Part shown: positions 1 to 8,222 of the stretch, piece after piece
How the letters are laid out: each line of letters begins with the position of its first letter
Numbering within the stretch: position 1 is the first letter of the stretch
From: Peribacillus sp. Bi96
Lineage (GTDB): Bacteria > Bacillota > Bacilli > Bacillales > DSM-1321
Direction: 5' to 3'
Assembly: GCF_918698115.1 (NCBI RefSeq)
Contig: NZ_CAKKLV010000008.1
Location: forward strand, 124,001 to 188,000
DNA: 64,000 bases
The notes under the pieces: model-generated
Seen by the model: the letters and a program-made list of their open reading frames with translations, nothing else
Databases searched by the model: none
What the model was told of the DNA's origin: nothing
Translations under genes and position numbers: made by a program

Positions 1-442
1 AAATATCGCCGATTTCTTAAAAGAACCAATGTCTGTTGAAGAATTCCGTTCATTCCTGCTGCAAAATATTTTCCAAGATAGCGGTGAGGTTACAGAGTAT
101 GTTTTAACCGAGGCAGATTGGGAGAAGATACACAAGATCTCGGAAGAAAGATATCAAAACTGGGAGTGGAACTATGGAAAATCACCTAAATTCAACTTGC
201 AAAATTCTCATAGGTTCCCTGTAGGGTCTGTTGATATCCGTCTTGAAGTGAGTAGGGGTGTCATTGAGAACTGTAAAATCTACGGTGATTTCTTTGGGGT
301 TGGAGAAGTAACGGATATAGAACAAAAGCTTACTGGAACGCGCTATGAAAAGGATGCTATCAGCAGTGTATTAGATGAGATAAATGTTCGACATTATTTT
401 GGCAATGTAACGAAAGAAGAAATATTGGCTTTAATCTATTAA
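1..442 (+). CDS. lplJ: Lipoate-protein ligase, C-terminal part (5' end outside window)
   Basis: The frame is open from the left edge, so this is the C-terminal ~146 residues of a longer protein; the internal ATG at 29 is not the start. The fragment looks like the accessory C-terminal domain of lipoate-protein ligases, which attach lipoate to E2/GcvH domains. A WxxxYGKSPKF segment is visible near residues 50-60 and is typical of the LplA/LplJ fold. In B. subtilis lplJ (yhfJ) lies just upstream of lcfB (yhfL), as here. The catalytic N-terminal domain is outside the window, so activity cannot be judged. Family assignment is good; the symbol rests partly on synteny. Confidence 0.85.
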   Translation, partial: NIADFLKEPMSVEEFRSFLLQNIFQDSGEVTEYVLTEADWEKIHKISEERYQNWEWNYGKSPKFNLQNSHRFPVGSVDIRLEVSRGVIENCKIYGDFFGVGEVTDIEQKLTGTRYEKDAISSVLDEINVRHYFGNVTKEEILALIY

Positions 443-450
443 GCCTGAAA

Positions 451-481
451 AGCCGTCCTGACTTACTAGGGCGCTTTTTTT
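451..481 (+). terminator. Probable intrinsic terminator after lplJ
   Basis: An imperfect GC-containing hairpin (AGCCGTCCT facing AGGGCGCT) follows the lplJ stop and ends in a run of seven T. The stem has mismatches, so strength is uncertain. Confidence 0.55.
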
Positions 482-524
482 GTGGCTAACAATGACAGTT
501 ATTGCTTGAATATGGATAAAATTG

Positions 525-553
525 TTGCTGTAATCATTTTCTTTTAATATAAT
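525..553 (+). promoter_or_regulatory. Sigma-A promoter of lcfB
   Basis: TTGCTG (525-530) and TATAAT (548-553) are separated by 17 bp. This is the best vegetative promoter between lplJ and lcfB and puts the transcript start near 560. Confidence 0.6.
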
Positions 554-579
554 AAAAAAGTATTTAGTTTACTCTAAAA

Positions 580-599
580 ATGAATGGCGATTCATTCAT
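580..599 (+). promoter_or_regulatory. FadR (YsiA) operator-like palindrome
   Basis: The arms ATGAATG and CATTCAT form an inverted repeat (ATGAATGGCGATTCATTCAT) close to the B. subtilis FadR consensus TGAATGAnTAnTCATTCA. It lies ~20 bp downstream of the expected transcript start and upstream of the lcfB ribosome-binding site, where a bound repressor would block elongation. In B. subtilis FadR represses fatty-acid degradation genes and is released by long-chain acyl-CoA. That this site is used is inference. Confidence 0.7.
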
Positions 600-623
600 G
601 CTGATTGCAGGGGAGGGAGAACG

Positions 624-2168
624 ATGAATTTATCCGAACAGCTTCATCAAACGGCTTTAGGAAAGGTCGATAAGCCAGCTTATTATTTTATGGATCAATC
701 CACTTCATATGGGGAATTGGATCAAGCCGTTACTAAGTTTGCAGACGAACTACATAAGCTTGGTGTTTCAAAAGGTGATAATGTTGCGCTGGTTTTAGGC
801 AATTCTCCACACTTCATCATTTCATTGTATGGGGCTTTACGAGCAGGTGCGACCGTCATTCCCGTAAATCCGATTTACACACCTGATGAGATTGGATACA
901 TCCTGAATAACGGCGATGTAAAGGTCGTCGTGGCATTAGATAAGCTTTTACCCTTATTAGAAAAAATGAACCCGATCCTCTCAAGTGTAGATTCATATGT
1001 AATTTGTGAAACGCAGCCGGATAATGGTGATAGTAGCAAATTGAGCATCTGCCCAAAAATGAAATCGTTTACAAAGATGGTTGAAAAGGGAGATGCCGGC
1101 TTCAAAGGCCCAGAGCTGGACCCTGAAGATACGGCAATCATACTCTATACTTCCGGGACAACAGGAAAACCAAAGGGGGCCATGCTCACGCATACGAATA
1201 TATTCTCCAATGCACATGATGTTGGTGAATATTTAAAAATCACGGAAAGTGACCGTGTCATTACGACATTGCCAATGTTCCATGTTTTCAGTTTAACAGT
1301 AGTAGTGAATGCCCCGTTGTTGAGCGGAGGTACGCTTTTAATTGTCCCGCAATTCAGTCCAAAAGAAATATTCAGGCAAATCAAAAAATATGAGGCGACC
1401 GTTTTTGCTGGAGTGCCAACGATGTATAATTTTCTTTTCCAATATCCAGATGCGAAGGAAGACGATTTGAAGTCATTGCGTATATGCATTTCAGGTGGAT
1501 CCGCCTTGCCAGTATCACTGCTTGAATCATTCGAGCGGAAATTTAAAGTAAGGGTGTCGGAAGGGTACGGCTTATCCGAAGCATCCCCTGTTACCTGCTT
1601 CAATCCTTTGGACCGTCCAAGGAAGGCGGGATCCATCGGAACATCCATCCTTAGGGTGGAAAACAAAGTCGTCAACGAGCTTGGTGAAGAAGTGCCAATC
1701 AGTGGGGTAGGAGAATTGATTGTCAGAGGTCAGAATGTAATGAAGGGGTATTATAAAATGCCTGAAGAAACGGCTGCTGTCTTGAAAGATGGCTGGTTAT
1801 ATACAGGCGATTTAGCCCGGATGGATGATGAAGGATATTTTTTCATTGTAGACCGTAAGAAGGAACTAATCATTGTTGGTGGCTATAATGTCTATCCACG
1901 TGAAGTGGAGGAGATTCTGTATGCCCATCCCGAAGTAGTTGAGGCGGCAGCTATAGGTGTGCCGGATCCAAATCAGGGAGAAGTAGTTCATTGCTTCGTG
2001 GTTAAGAAAAACAATGAATTGACCGAGGAAGAATTACTTGCCTATTGCTTGGAGCACTTGGCTAAATATAAGGTACCGGCAAAAATCGAGTTTTTGGATG
2101 AACTTCCAAAAAACACAACGGGTAAGATTTTACGGCGTTCTTTAAAAAAACATGTAATACAAAACTAA
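624..2168 (+). CDS. lcfB: Long-chain fatty-acid--CoA ligase
   Basis: A 514-residue ANL-superfamily adenylating enzyme that activates long-chain fatty acids to acyl-CoA through an acyl-AMP intermediate, at the entry to beta-oxidation in the cytoplasm. The P-loop-like AMP signature (LYTSGTTGKPKG) is at residues 174-185. YGLSEASPVT (A5-type), GWLYTGDLARMD (A7) and the C-terminal NTTGKILRR with the catalytic lysine (A10) are all intact. The ATG at 624 has a strong GGGGAGGG ribosome-binding site. The gene is monocistronic between two terminators and lies behind the FadR-like site, consistent with lipid-controlled expression. B. subtilis LcfB (YhfL) is the syntenic equivalent. Chain-length preference cannot be read from the sequence. 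Confidence 0.93.
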   Translation: MNLSEQLHQTALGKVDKPAYYFMDQSTSYGELDQAVTKFADELHKLGVSKGDNVALVLGNSPHFIISLYGALRAGATVIPVNPIYTPDEIGYILNNGDVKVVVALDKLLPLLEKMNPILSSVDSYVICETQPDNGDSSKLSICPKMKSFTKMVEKGDAGFKGPELDPEDTAIILYTSGTTGKPKGAMLTHTNIFSNAHDVGEYLKITESDRVITTLPMFHVFSLTVVVNAPLLSGGTLLIVPQFSPKEIFRQIKKYEATVFAGVPTMYNFLFQYPDAKEDDLKSLRICISGGSALPVSLLESFERKFKVRVSEGYGLSEASPVTCFNPLDRPRKAGSIGTSILRVENKVVNELGEEVPISGVGELIVRGQNVMKGYYKMPEETAAVLKDGWLYTGDLARMDDEGYFFIVDRKKELIIVGGYNVYPREVEEILYAHPEVVEAAAIGVPDPNQGEVVHCFVVKKNNELTEEELLAYCLEHLAKYKVPAKIEFLDELPKNTTGKILRRSLKKHVIQN

Positions 2169-2181
2169 ATAGTTTTAATCA

Positions 2182-2222
2182 AAAGGGGACAATTGCCATT
2201 AATGAGCATTGGTCCCCTTTTT
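2182..2222 (+). terminator. Intrinsic terminator of lcfB
   Basis: A long stem (AAAGGGGAC... pairing with ...GTCCCCTTT) is followed by T residues, 14 bp after the lcfB stop. Confidence 0.85.
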
Positions 2223-2344
2223 GTACAACCAAAGTGTATCGCGCTGCATAAAATATATCAGGGAAGCATAAAGCCTTGATTCTTGTTTCGAAAAGAGTTA
2301 TGATTGTCATTAAAAATTTCCACATAATTGTAAGGAGGGGTTAG

Positions 2345-2872
2345 ATGAGAGATGTAAAGCTTTTAGATATTTTTTCACATCCCATTGCTCAAAAATACTT
2401 GAACCGTTCAGGTATGGCACACGCGATTGCGGTAGCATACCATTCGTTTCACCTAGCAAACGAATATAAAATAGATCCAGATATTGCAGCCAAAGCTGGA
2501 CTATTGCATGATATGGGTCATTTCACCTGGTATCGCAATGGAAAGTGGGATTATGATCTATACAAACAAAATGATATCCATCCTATTAAAGGTGCAGAAA
2601 GAGCACATAAACTGTTAATCCGATTAGGAGAAAATCCGATAAAGGCAAAGACTATTTCCCTCGCCATTTTATTTCACACCGATTCGTTTTTACCTTCAAA
2701 TGATATTATTCGTACACCTCTTCAGCAGGTCGTCAAATGGGCGGACGAAAAAGATGAAGAAGAGGGTGGAAAACACCATTACCGCAAAATTGATATTCAA
2801 CGGGCAAAGGAAAGCATCATGAATCTGGATAAACTCATTGATGAGGAACAAAGAAAAAGGCTATCATCCTGA
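2345..2872 (+). CDS. HD-domain phosphohydrolase
   Basis: A 175-residue single-domain HD-superfamily protein. The signature His-Asp pair is in LLHDMGHF (H55-D56), and an upstream His in the helix near residues 30-35 (VAYHSFHLA) and a downstream LFHTDSF His complete a plausible metal site. Such proteins are metal-dependent phosphohydrolases, often acting on nucleotides; the substrate here cannot be inferred. The ATG is preceded by a strong AAGGAGGGG site. It stands alone with its own terminator, and I do not recall an equivalent between lcfB and yhfN in B. subtilis. Confidence 0.75.
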   Translation: MRDVKLLDIFSHPIAQKYLNRSGMAHAIAVAYHSFHLANEYKIDPDIAAKAGLLHDMGHFTWYRNGKWDYDLYKQNDIHPIKGAERAHKLLIRLGENPIKAKTISLAILFHTDSFLPSNDIIRTPLQQVVKWADEKDEEEGGKHHYRKIDIQRAKESIMNLDKLIDEEQRKRLSS

Positions 2873-2899
2873 ATGCAAACAGGCTGATAGCTTTTTTAT
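2860..2899 (+). terminator. Intrinsic terminator overlapping the 3' end of the HD gene
   Basis: GCTATCATCCTG pairs with CAGGCTGATAGC, followed by TTTTTTATT. The left arm includes the stop codon region of the HD-domain gene. Confidence 0.85.
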
Positions 2900-3081
2900 T
2901 GTCAGGAAATCTTCTTTTTTCAAAATATTATTACAGTTTAAATTTTGATTTTGCATGTATTTCACTTATATTGTTATCAAGAGAACTAATGATGTAAAAT
3001 ATAGACCAATAGAACTATTTCATGATACCTAATTATAAAATTGTGGATAATTAACAAATAATGAAAAGAACAGGTGAAGTT

Positions 3082-3738
3082 ATGAAGTCGATTAAGCTAA
3101 TGATATATGGTGGTCAAGGGAGGCTTAAGGGAATCATCGAAAGAGAAGAAGACATTGTGGTCATCAGAACAACTGAAAAGGAAATGGAATTACTTAACCT
3201 TGTTAATACCGCATCAGCCATGCCTGATGTCATTCTTCTTGATGCCCAATCATCAGGGAAGCATGGACAAGTAGTAATGCCGATCCTAAAGGAAACACAT
3301 CCCACCATCCCCGTCGTCATTTTTACCGCCTGTCCAGAGGATCACTACCTTATTGAAGCGATGTGTCATGGTGTGGCAGGTTATGTGCTACAGAGCAGTG
3401 GAATGAAACAATTGGTGATGGCAATCCATCAATGCGCCAACGGGCAGATTGTCTATCCTGCCTCTTTTAAATCTTTACTTATGAAGAAGCTTCAACAAGA
3501 CGATGAGGAAAAATCATCTGTACCCGTGGATGAGGTTATAGAAAAGTTAGGGGCATTCTCTAAAAGGGAGTATGAACTGCTTATTCTTCTCACCGAAGGA
3601 CAAACGAATCAGCAAATTTCCAAAAGGTTATTTCTTTCCATTGGAACGGTGAAAAACTATGTCAGCCGGCTTTACAAAAAACTCAATGTTCGTAATCGCC
3701 CCGAGCTTATGGCACTTTTGTATCGTTTTCAAAAATAG
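3082..3738 (+). CDS. LuxR/NarL-type response regulator with degenerate receiver
   Basis: 218 residues from the ATG at 3082, chosen because AGGTGA precedes it; an in-frame ATG at 3061 has no ribosome-binding site. The N-terminal half is receiver-like with an Asp in VILLDAQ where the phospho-acceptor belongs, and a Thr in VVIFTAC. The usual acidic pair after strand 1 is missing (LMIYGGQ) and the conserved Lys of the K-D/P switch is Gln (GYVLQSS). The C-terminus (from FSKREYELL) is a typical LuxR helix-turn-helix with NQQISKRLFLSIGTVKNYVSRLYKKL. There is no histidine kinase beside it. It is probably a DNA-binding regulator not switched by standard phosphorylation; target genes unknown. Confidence 0.8.
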   Translation: MKSIKLMIYGGQGRLKGIIEREEDIVVIRTTEKEMELLNLVNTASAMPDVILLDAQSSGKHGQVVMPILKETHPTIPVVIFTACPEDHYLIEAMCHGVAGYVLQSSGMKQLVMAIHQCANGQIVYPASFKSLLMKKLQQDDEEKSSVPVDEVIEKLGAFSKREYELLILLTEGQTNQQISKRLFLSIGTVKNYVSRLYKKLNVRNRPELMALLYRFQK

Positions 3739-4047
3739 CAGCATGAAGGGATGACTATCCAAGTAGAGTCCTCTTCACTTCTTTTAAATGACTTGTGATT
3801 TTATGGATAAATTCTCCTGCCCTGATTTCGAAAGAGTAAATTAAGAAATTGCCACCTTTTAGTATCTTCAGTCATACCTCGAAATGTCTCCCCACACTCC
3901 ATTTTATTTGTTCGTGATTTTTTATTGATTTTATAGTTGAAAGGAGGTAAACGTTTTAGGAAAAAGTAATATAGGAGGTAAATGCGGTTCTAACCTGTCC
4001 ATTTTGGATTAAACTATTAAGAGGGCGTTCATTTAAGGAGGGGCATC
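3739..4047 (+). promoter_or_regulatory. Intergenic leader region of yhfN with promoter
   Basis: No gene is seen in these 309 bp. A plausible sigma-A promoter, TTGTTC (3908-3913), 18 bp, TATAGT (3932-3937), gives a leader of about 105 nt for yhfN. Two extra Shine-Dalgarno-like stretches (GAAAGGAGGT near 3940 and AGGAGGT near 3973) precede the true one at about 4036. The second sits only 3 nt before ATG CGG TTC TAA (3982-3993), a three-codon mini-frame. Confidence 0.45.
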
Positions 4048-5313
4048 ATGGTTAGAAAATGGGCTGGAAGAGCAATTGTACTATATATACTTTATGCAGC
4101 GGTGATGTATTGGTATATTTTTTATGGAGCAGATACCTCCATTCCACAAGCATTGCGGGGGACTGCAGCGGATCCTGCAACATTTCTGAATGCAAGGGAA
4201 TTAAAGCTTAGTGAAGAGTATTCAGGGCTGAGGAATTTTATTTTTTTTGTTTCTACTCCATATGAATGGCTGCTGTACTTTTTCATTTTATTATTTGGGT
4301 TTTCAAAAGCATTTGAAAAGTCATCTTTGACCATCACGAGACGGAAAGTGATCCAAACAGGCATTTACTTATTCTGGCTTTCTTTGATTTCTTATCTGGC
4401 ACTATTCCCAATCAGATTCATTGGTTATCGGATGAGTAAAAGTTACCATATCAGTACACAAAGTTTCACCTCGTGGATGAAGGATGGAGTCATCGAATTC
4501 TGGGTGAACTTTGGGATGATGTTCATCATCGTTTCCGTTCTATATTGGTTAATGAAGAAAAGTGTGAAGAAGTGGTGGCTCTATGCTTGGATGTTGTCCA
4601 TTCCATTTACTCTGTTCTTGATGTTTGTTCAGCCTGTATTGATTGATCCCCTGTATAATGAATTCTATCCACTCAAGAATAAAGAGCTGGAAACAGAAAT
4701 ATTGGCATTGGCCTCACAGGCTGAAATTCCGGCTGAACACGTATATGAAGTAAACATGGCCGAAAAGACAAATGCCTTGAATGCATATGTGACAGGGATA
4801 GGTTCCAACTCAAGAATAGTCCTTTGGGATACGACCCTTAACAAACTGAAGGAAGATGAAATCCTTTTTATCATGGCACATGAAATGGCTCATTATGTAG
4901 AAAAACACATATATATAGGAATTGCAGGTTATTTGGGGATGACCCTAATCGGTTTGTGGCTGACATCGAAAATCATGAATTATATCATTAGGCGCTGGGG
5001 CCATTTGTTAAAGGTGCGTTCGGTTGACAGTATCTCTTCACTTCCATTATTTCTTTTAATAACGGCTGTGCTGCTGTTTGCTTTGAGTCCGCTATCCAAT
5101 TACGTGTCCAGATATGAAGAAACAAGGGCAGACCGTTATGCCATTGAAATGACCAGGGATAAAGAATCAGCAATCACCACATTCCAGGAACTCACCAGGT
5201 CGGGACTGAGTCAGGTGAATCCTCCATTCTTAGTTAAATGGCTGCGATATTCACATCCAACCATGCTCGAGCGGATTTCCACGATTGAAAATACAGATAC
5301 AAAGGGTGATTGA
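4048..5313 (+). CDS. yhfN: Membrane zinc metalloprotease, M48 (Ste24/CaaX-type)
   Basis: A 421-residue polytopic membrane protease. The zinc motif HEMAH is at residues 278-282 and the third ligand motif ETRAD (E358, D362) follows after more hydrophobic segments, the Ste24 arrangement of Peptidase_M48. Membrane segments are visible near residues 10-28, 70-90, 100-120, 150-170, 185-205, 290-310 and 330-350. Length and synteny (after lcfB) match B. subtilis YhfN. The start has a strong AAGGAGGGG site. The substrate is unknown; bacterial Ste24 homologues are usually linked to membrane-protein quality control. Monocistronic with a perfect terminator. Confidence 0.88.
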   Translation: MVRKWAGRAIVLYILYAAVMYWYIFYGADTSIPQALRGTAADPATFLNARELKLSEEYSGLRNFIFFVSTPYEWLLYFFILLFGFSKAFEKSSLTITRRKVIQTGIYLFWLSLISYLALFPIRFIGYRMSKSYHISTQSFTSWMKDGVIEFWVNFGMMFIIVSVLYWLMKKSVKKWWLYAWMLSIPFTLFLMFVQPVLIDPLYNEFYPLKNKELETEILALASQAEIPAEHVYEVNMAEKTNALNAYVTGIGSNSRIVLWDTTLNKLKEDEILFIMAHEMAHYVEKHIYIGIAGYLGMTLIGLWLTSKIMNYIIRRWGHLLKVRSVDSISSLPLFLLITAVLLFALSPLSNYVSRYEETRADRYAIEMTRDKESAITTFQELTRSGLSQVNPPFLVKWLRYSHPTMLERISTIENTDTKGD

Positions 5314-5341
5314 AAGCCAGCTGTATACAGCTGGCTTTTTT
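5313..5341 (+). terminator. Intrinsic terminator of yhfN
   Basis: A perfect 26-nt palindrome (AAAGCCAGCTGTA and its reverse complement) is followed by T residues. It begins at the last base of the yhfN stop codon. Confidence 0.9.
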
Positions 5342-5465
5342 CTGATTTTTATATCGAAGAAAGTGGACAGGAATATGTATTTTCAGAAAAAACTATTATT
5401 TTATATATCTTTGGTTCTCCACTATAATAAATTAAATTCCCAGTTTGTTTTAAGGAGATCGGTTA

Positions 5466-6275
5466 ATGTTTAATGTATTTTTAATTACTATAGGCTCAGT
5501 GCTTATTGCCGTTGCCTACAACTTATTTTTGATACCTCATTTAATTTTAAGCAGCGGACTCAGTGGAATTGCGATTATGTTGGGAATCATTACCCCAGTC
5601 AACACAGGGATATTGAACTTTCTGTTGAACCTCCCATTGTTAATTCTTGGATACTTGAAATTGGGGAGACGCTTCATCACCTATACGATATTATCAGTTA
5701 TCGTAATATCGGTCAGTTTATATCTCATTCCAGTGCATGGGATATCCACTGAACCGATTTTATCTTCTTTATTTGGCGGGATCATTTCCGGATTCGGTAT
5801 AGGCATCATCTTTCGTGCTTCAGGTTCTTCAGGCGGGTTTGATATCATCGCCATGCTTTTGGCTAAGAAGAGCGACTTCCCACTTGGTTCATTGCTATCG
5901 GTGATGAATGCTGTTGTGGTGGTTATCTCAGGTTTCATCTTTGGTTGGGATGCGGCATTATATACATTGATTTCCATATATGCAGCAGGAAAAGTGATTG
6001 ATACGATTCATTCCAATCACATTAAATTAACATTAATGATCGTTACCAAGAAGAGTGACGAAATGAAAACGAAGCTCCTGACTAACTTTTATCGGGGCAT
6101 TACTGTCATGGACGGAGAAGGTGCATACTCTGGAGAAAAGAGTAAAGTGATGATGACAGTCATTACCCGTTACCAATTAACCGATGTAAAAACGATGATA
6201 AAAGAAGTGGATCCAAATGCTTTTGTCAATATAACCGAAACAGCCGAGGTCATGGGTATGTTTCATAAAGAGTGA
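5466..6275 (+). CDS. YitT-family membrane protein (DUF161/DUF2179)
   Basis: 269 residues: an N-terminal half with five to six hydrophobic segments (about 5-25, 35-55, 75-95, 105-125, 140-160) and a soluble C-terminal DUF2179 domain (from about residue 180) ending in EVDPNAFVNITETAEVMG. FRASGSSGGFDIIAMLL is the family's characteristic Gly-rich membrane motif. The function of the family is not established. AAGGAG precedes the ATG. It is a paralogue of the yitT gene at 37.0 kb in this window; B. subtilis has several such paralogues and I cannot say which one this matches. Confidence 0.85.
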   Translation: MFNVFLITIGSVLIAVAYNLFLIPHLILSSGLSGIAIMLGIITPVNTGILNFLLNLPLLILGYLKLGRRFITYTILSVIVISVSLYLIPVHGISTEPILSSLFGGIISGFGIGIIFRASGSSGGFDIIAMLLAKKSDFPLGSLLSVMNAVVVVISGFIFGWDAALYTLISIYAAGKVIDTIHSNHIKLTLMIVTKKSDEMKTKLLTNFYRGITVMDGEGAYSGEKSKVMMTVITRYQLTDVKTMIKEVDPNAFVNITETAEVMGMFHKE

Positions 6276-6283
6276 TGATAAAT

Positions 6284-6317
6284 AGAAAAGCCTCCCAACG
6301 TTATGGGAGGCTTTTCT
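6284..6317. terminator. Bidirectional terminator between the YitT-like gene and yhzC
   Basis: AGAAAAGCCTCCCA and TGGGAGGCTTTTCT form a perfect stem with a six-base loop, A-rich on the left and T-rich on the right. It can serve the converging genes on both strands. Confidence 0.88.
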
Positions 6318-6347
6318 GATCATTAGGCTGTTTTTTAATCATCCATT

Positions 6348-6584
6348 TTAATTTCCAAACTGTTTTAGTAAAACGTTCATTTCAGAACTAAGCTTTAGGA
6401 ATAAAGGTTTGTTTTTCGTATCCAAGGCTTCATCAATTTGTTTCTCAAGGATATTCTTTTTGGTAGTAAGGACGGATTCCAGAATAATCATATCAATTAA
6501 CATTTCCTGAACGACGGCATCGTTTTTCATTTGGCTCATTGATAAGGACTTCACTGACTCTGAATAAGATTTTTCATTTTTCAA
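6348..6584 (-). CDS. yhzC: IDEAL-domain protein YhzC
   Basis: About 78 residues. The C-terminal half (LIDMIILESVLTTKKNILEKQIDEALDTKNK) is the IDEAL domain found in small Bacillus proteins and in ComK-adaptor-type regulators. I take the TTG at 6584 as start because AGGGGTGG lies 5 nt before it; a GTG at 6593 lies inside that ribosome-binding site. It is divergent from comK, as yhzC is in B. subtilis. The IDEAL domain is thought to mediate protein-protein contacts. Its function here is unknown. Confidence 0.8.
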   Translation of the reverse strand: MKNEKSYSESVKSLSMSQMKNDAVVQEMLIDMIILESVLTTKKNILEKQIDEALDTKNKPLFLKLSSEMNVLLKQFGN

Positions 6585-6651
6585 AGTTACCACCCCTGAC
6601 CCTTTTTATTAGTATATGGATTTGAACAGATAAAATCAACTGAAAATTTAA

Positions 6652-6664
6652 AAAATTCAATTTT
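6652..6664 (+). promoter_or_regulatory. ComK-box-like AT box upstream of comK
   Basis: AAAA-TTCAA-TTTT matches the ComK AT-box AAAAN5TTTT exactly. A weaker copy (AAAA-GAATT-TTTA) is at 6708-6720. ComK boxes come in pairs and comK is autoregulated in B. subtilis. However, the region is AT-rich, the copies are 56 bp apart and chance matches are likely. Confidence 0.35.
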
Positions 6665-6891
6665 TAATAGGGGATATGTCTTTTAGATGACGAAATGGCC
6701 ACTTTATAAAAGAATTTTTAACTTTTTGTGAACTCCCTTTTTATCTTTACTGGTTGTGCTATTATTGGGGGGAATTTAACATATATTGACTAACTCCCTG
6801 CACCTTTTTTGTAAGGGTATATGCTTTGGTAAACTACAACAGTGATAACAATTATTATTTTTTACTATGACGAGGAAGAGGTGGATTAAAA

Positions 6892-7455
6892 TTGAAGGAA
6901 AACAGCCAGGGAATCATTGAGGAATATGAAATCACGCCCTACACACTAATGGTTACGCCAATCAATTATGGCAGTAAAATATATGCCCGTATCGTTGAAA
7001 TGGAGGACGAGTTCATTTCCCCGTTTAAACCTATGGAGATTATCAAGAAAAGTTGTGAGTTCTTCGGATCAAGTTATGAAGGCCGCAAACAAGGAACAAA
7101 ACAACTCATAAACATCACACATAAAGCACCGATCGCGATTGATCCAACCAGTTCGATTTTCTTCTTTCCAACTACATCTCCGTTGCGTCCTCAATGCATC
7201 TGGTTATCACATGAGCATGTAGTATCATATGTTCGCAAAGATTCCAGACATACAACCGTCACATTCAGTAATAAACAAACCATCGATATCGATGTATCAT
7301 GCAGTTCTTTCGAAAACCAGCTGCACCGGACATCCTTTTTAAAAACGAAACTGATCCAAAGGATAGAGGAAACAAAAAGAAAATCATTTTATCTGTTCAC
7401 CGAAGCAAAAGGAGTCAAAGCTTCAGAGGGAATGTCAAAGTATATACCACGTTAG
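6892..7455 (+). CDS. comK: Competence transcription factor ComK
   Basis: 187 residues starting at a TTG, supported by GAAGAGGTGG seven to eight bases upstream. The body resembles the ComK family throughout (for example YGSKIYARIVE, a FFPTTSPLRPQCIWLSHEHV block in the middle, and SFENQLHRTSFLKTKL near the C-terminus). ComK binds paired AT-boxes and activates late competence genes, including addAB and recA, in B. subtilis. The adjacent yhzC on the other strand supports orthology. The C-terminal tail, which in B. subtilis is recognised by MecA, is present but divergent. It appears intact; whether this organism is naturally competent cannot be told. Confidence 0.92.
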   Translation: MKENSQGIIEEYEITPYTLMVTPINYGSKIYARIVEMEDEFISPFKPMEIIKKSCEFFGSSYEGRKQGTKQLINITHKAPIAIDPTSSIFFFPTTSPLRPQCIWLSHEHVVSYVRKDSRHTTVTFSNKQTIDIDVSCSSFENQLHRTSFLKTKLIQRIEETKRKSFYLFTEAKGVKASEGMSKYIPR

Positions 7456-8222
7456 AATGAGATTAAATGGAATGTAAGTGTAAGAGATGCAAGCAAACTA
7501 GTTTATTAATGCCCTTCTTTTTTAAAGAAGGGCTATCTTCATATAATTTCTTGATTTTCATAGCTTTCTTTGGAAAATGTGCTATTATCACCATCGATTT
7601 CAGCATAACTCCTGCTTTTACTCCCTTGGGAAGAGCGATTTTAAGGTAACCTTCATGTCCCCACCTTGAATTTTCAATCCCTTTTCTTCTCGGGAAAATT
7701 CAAAATCCTATTCTAAGAATTAACACTTTTAACTTGGTGAAACTGCAAGTTGCCAAAACATCACACAAGTTCGTGTAATACAATCATACATTGCTATATA
7801 TGGTTTCTATAATATTTACTGTGCTGCAATTAAAAAGATTAATATTTTATCCAACCTTTTTGATATCCTCTAGTATGTGTGTATAGGCGTCGCCAATAGA
7901 ACTGATTCGGCATTTAGTTTCAGGATATTCAGTTTGTTCTTGATTACATAGGTTATACCTTGATAGAAAAGTGATGTTGCATGGCAGTATACCCATGGAA
8001 CTATTAATATAGTATTGGTCATGAATTTGAACCATTAAACAGGTGTGGATGGAGATAAGTGAGTCCTATCGATTTTGATCGTGATAAATTGAATCCACTT
8101 ATCTTTAAGAAGCAGGAAAAAAAGAGACACCTAATGGTTACATCCTCCATACAAATCCTTAGGCATCTGTTACCTCACCCCCGAAAGAAAGGCTCCAAAC
8201 ATCCATAAACATCGTGTATATG
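7456..8222. other. Gene-poor interval between comK and yhjD
   Basis: In 767 bp I see only short frames without family resemblance (a 60-codon plus-strand frame at 7467 that runs through the hairpin, and a 62-codon minus-strand frame ending at 7847). Besides the comK hairpin there is an inverted repeat, TTGAATTTTC (7666-7675) with GAAAATTCAA (7694-7703), without a T-tract. In B. subtilis several genes (yhxD, yhjA-C) lie in this position; here they are absent or elsewhere. Confidence 0.5.
7511..7533. terminator. Hairpin downstream of comK
   Basis: GCCCTTCTTT and AAAGAAGGGC form a perfect 10-bp stem with a three-base loop, 55 bp after the comK stop. No T-run follows on either strand, so it may be an imperfect terminator or an mRNA 3' stabiliser. 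Confidence 0.5.

Noticed and set aside
1145-1675. 176-codon minus-strand open frame inside lcfB
   Set aside because: Antisense shadow of a clearly coding gene; no ribosome-binding site or family resemblance.
7467-7649. 60-codon frame after comK with four cysteines at its start
   Set aside because: Runs through the comK hairpin, and its ATG has no convincing ribosome-binding site. The Cys cluster is tempting but short.
7847-8035. 62-codon minus-strand frame in the comK-yhjD gap
   Set aside because: No ribosome-binding site and no recognisable family.
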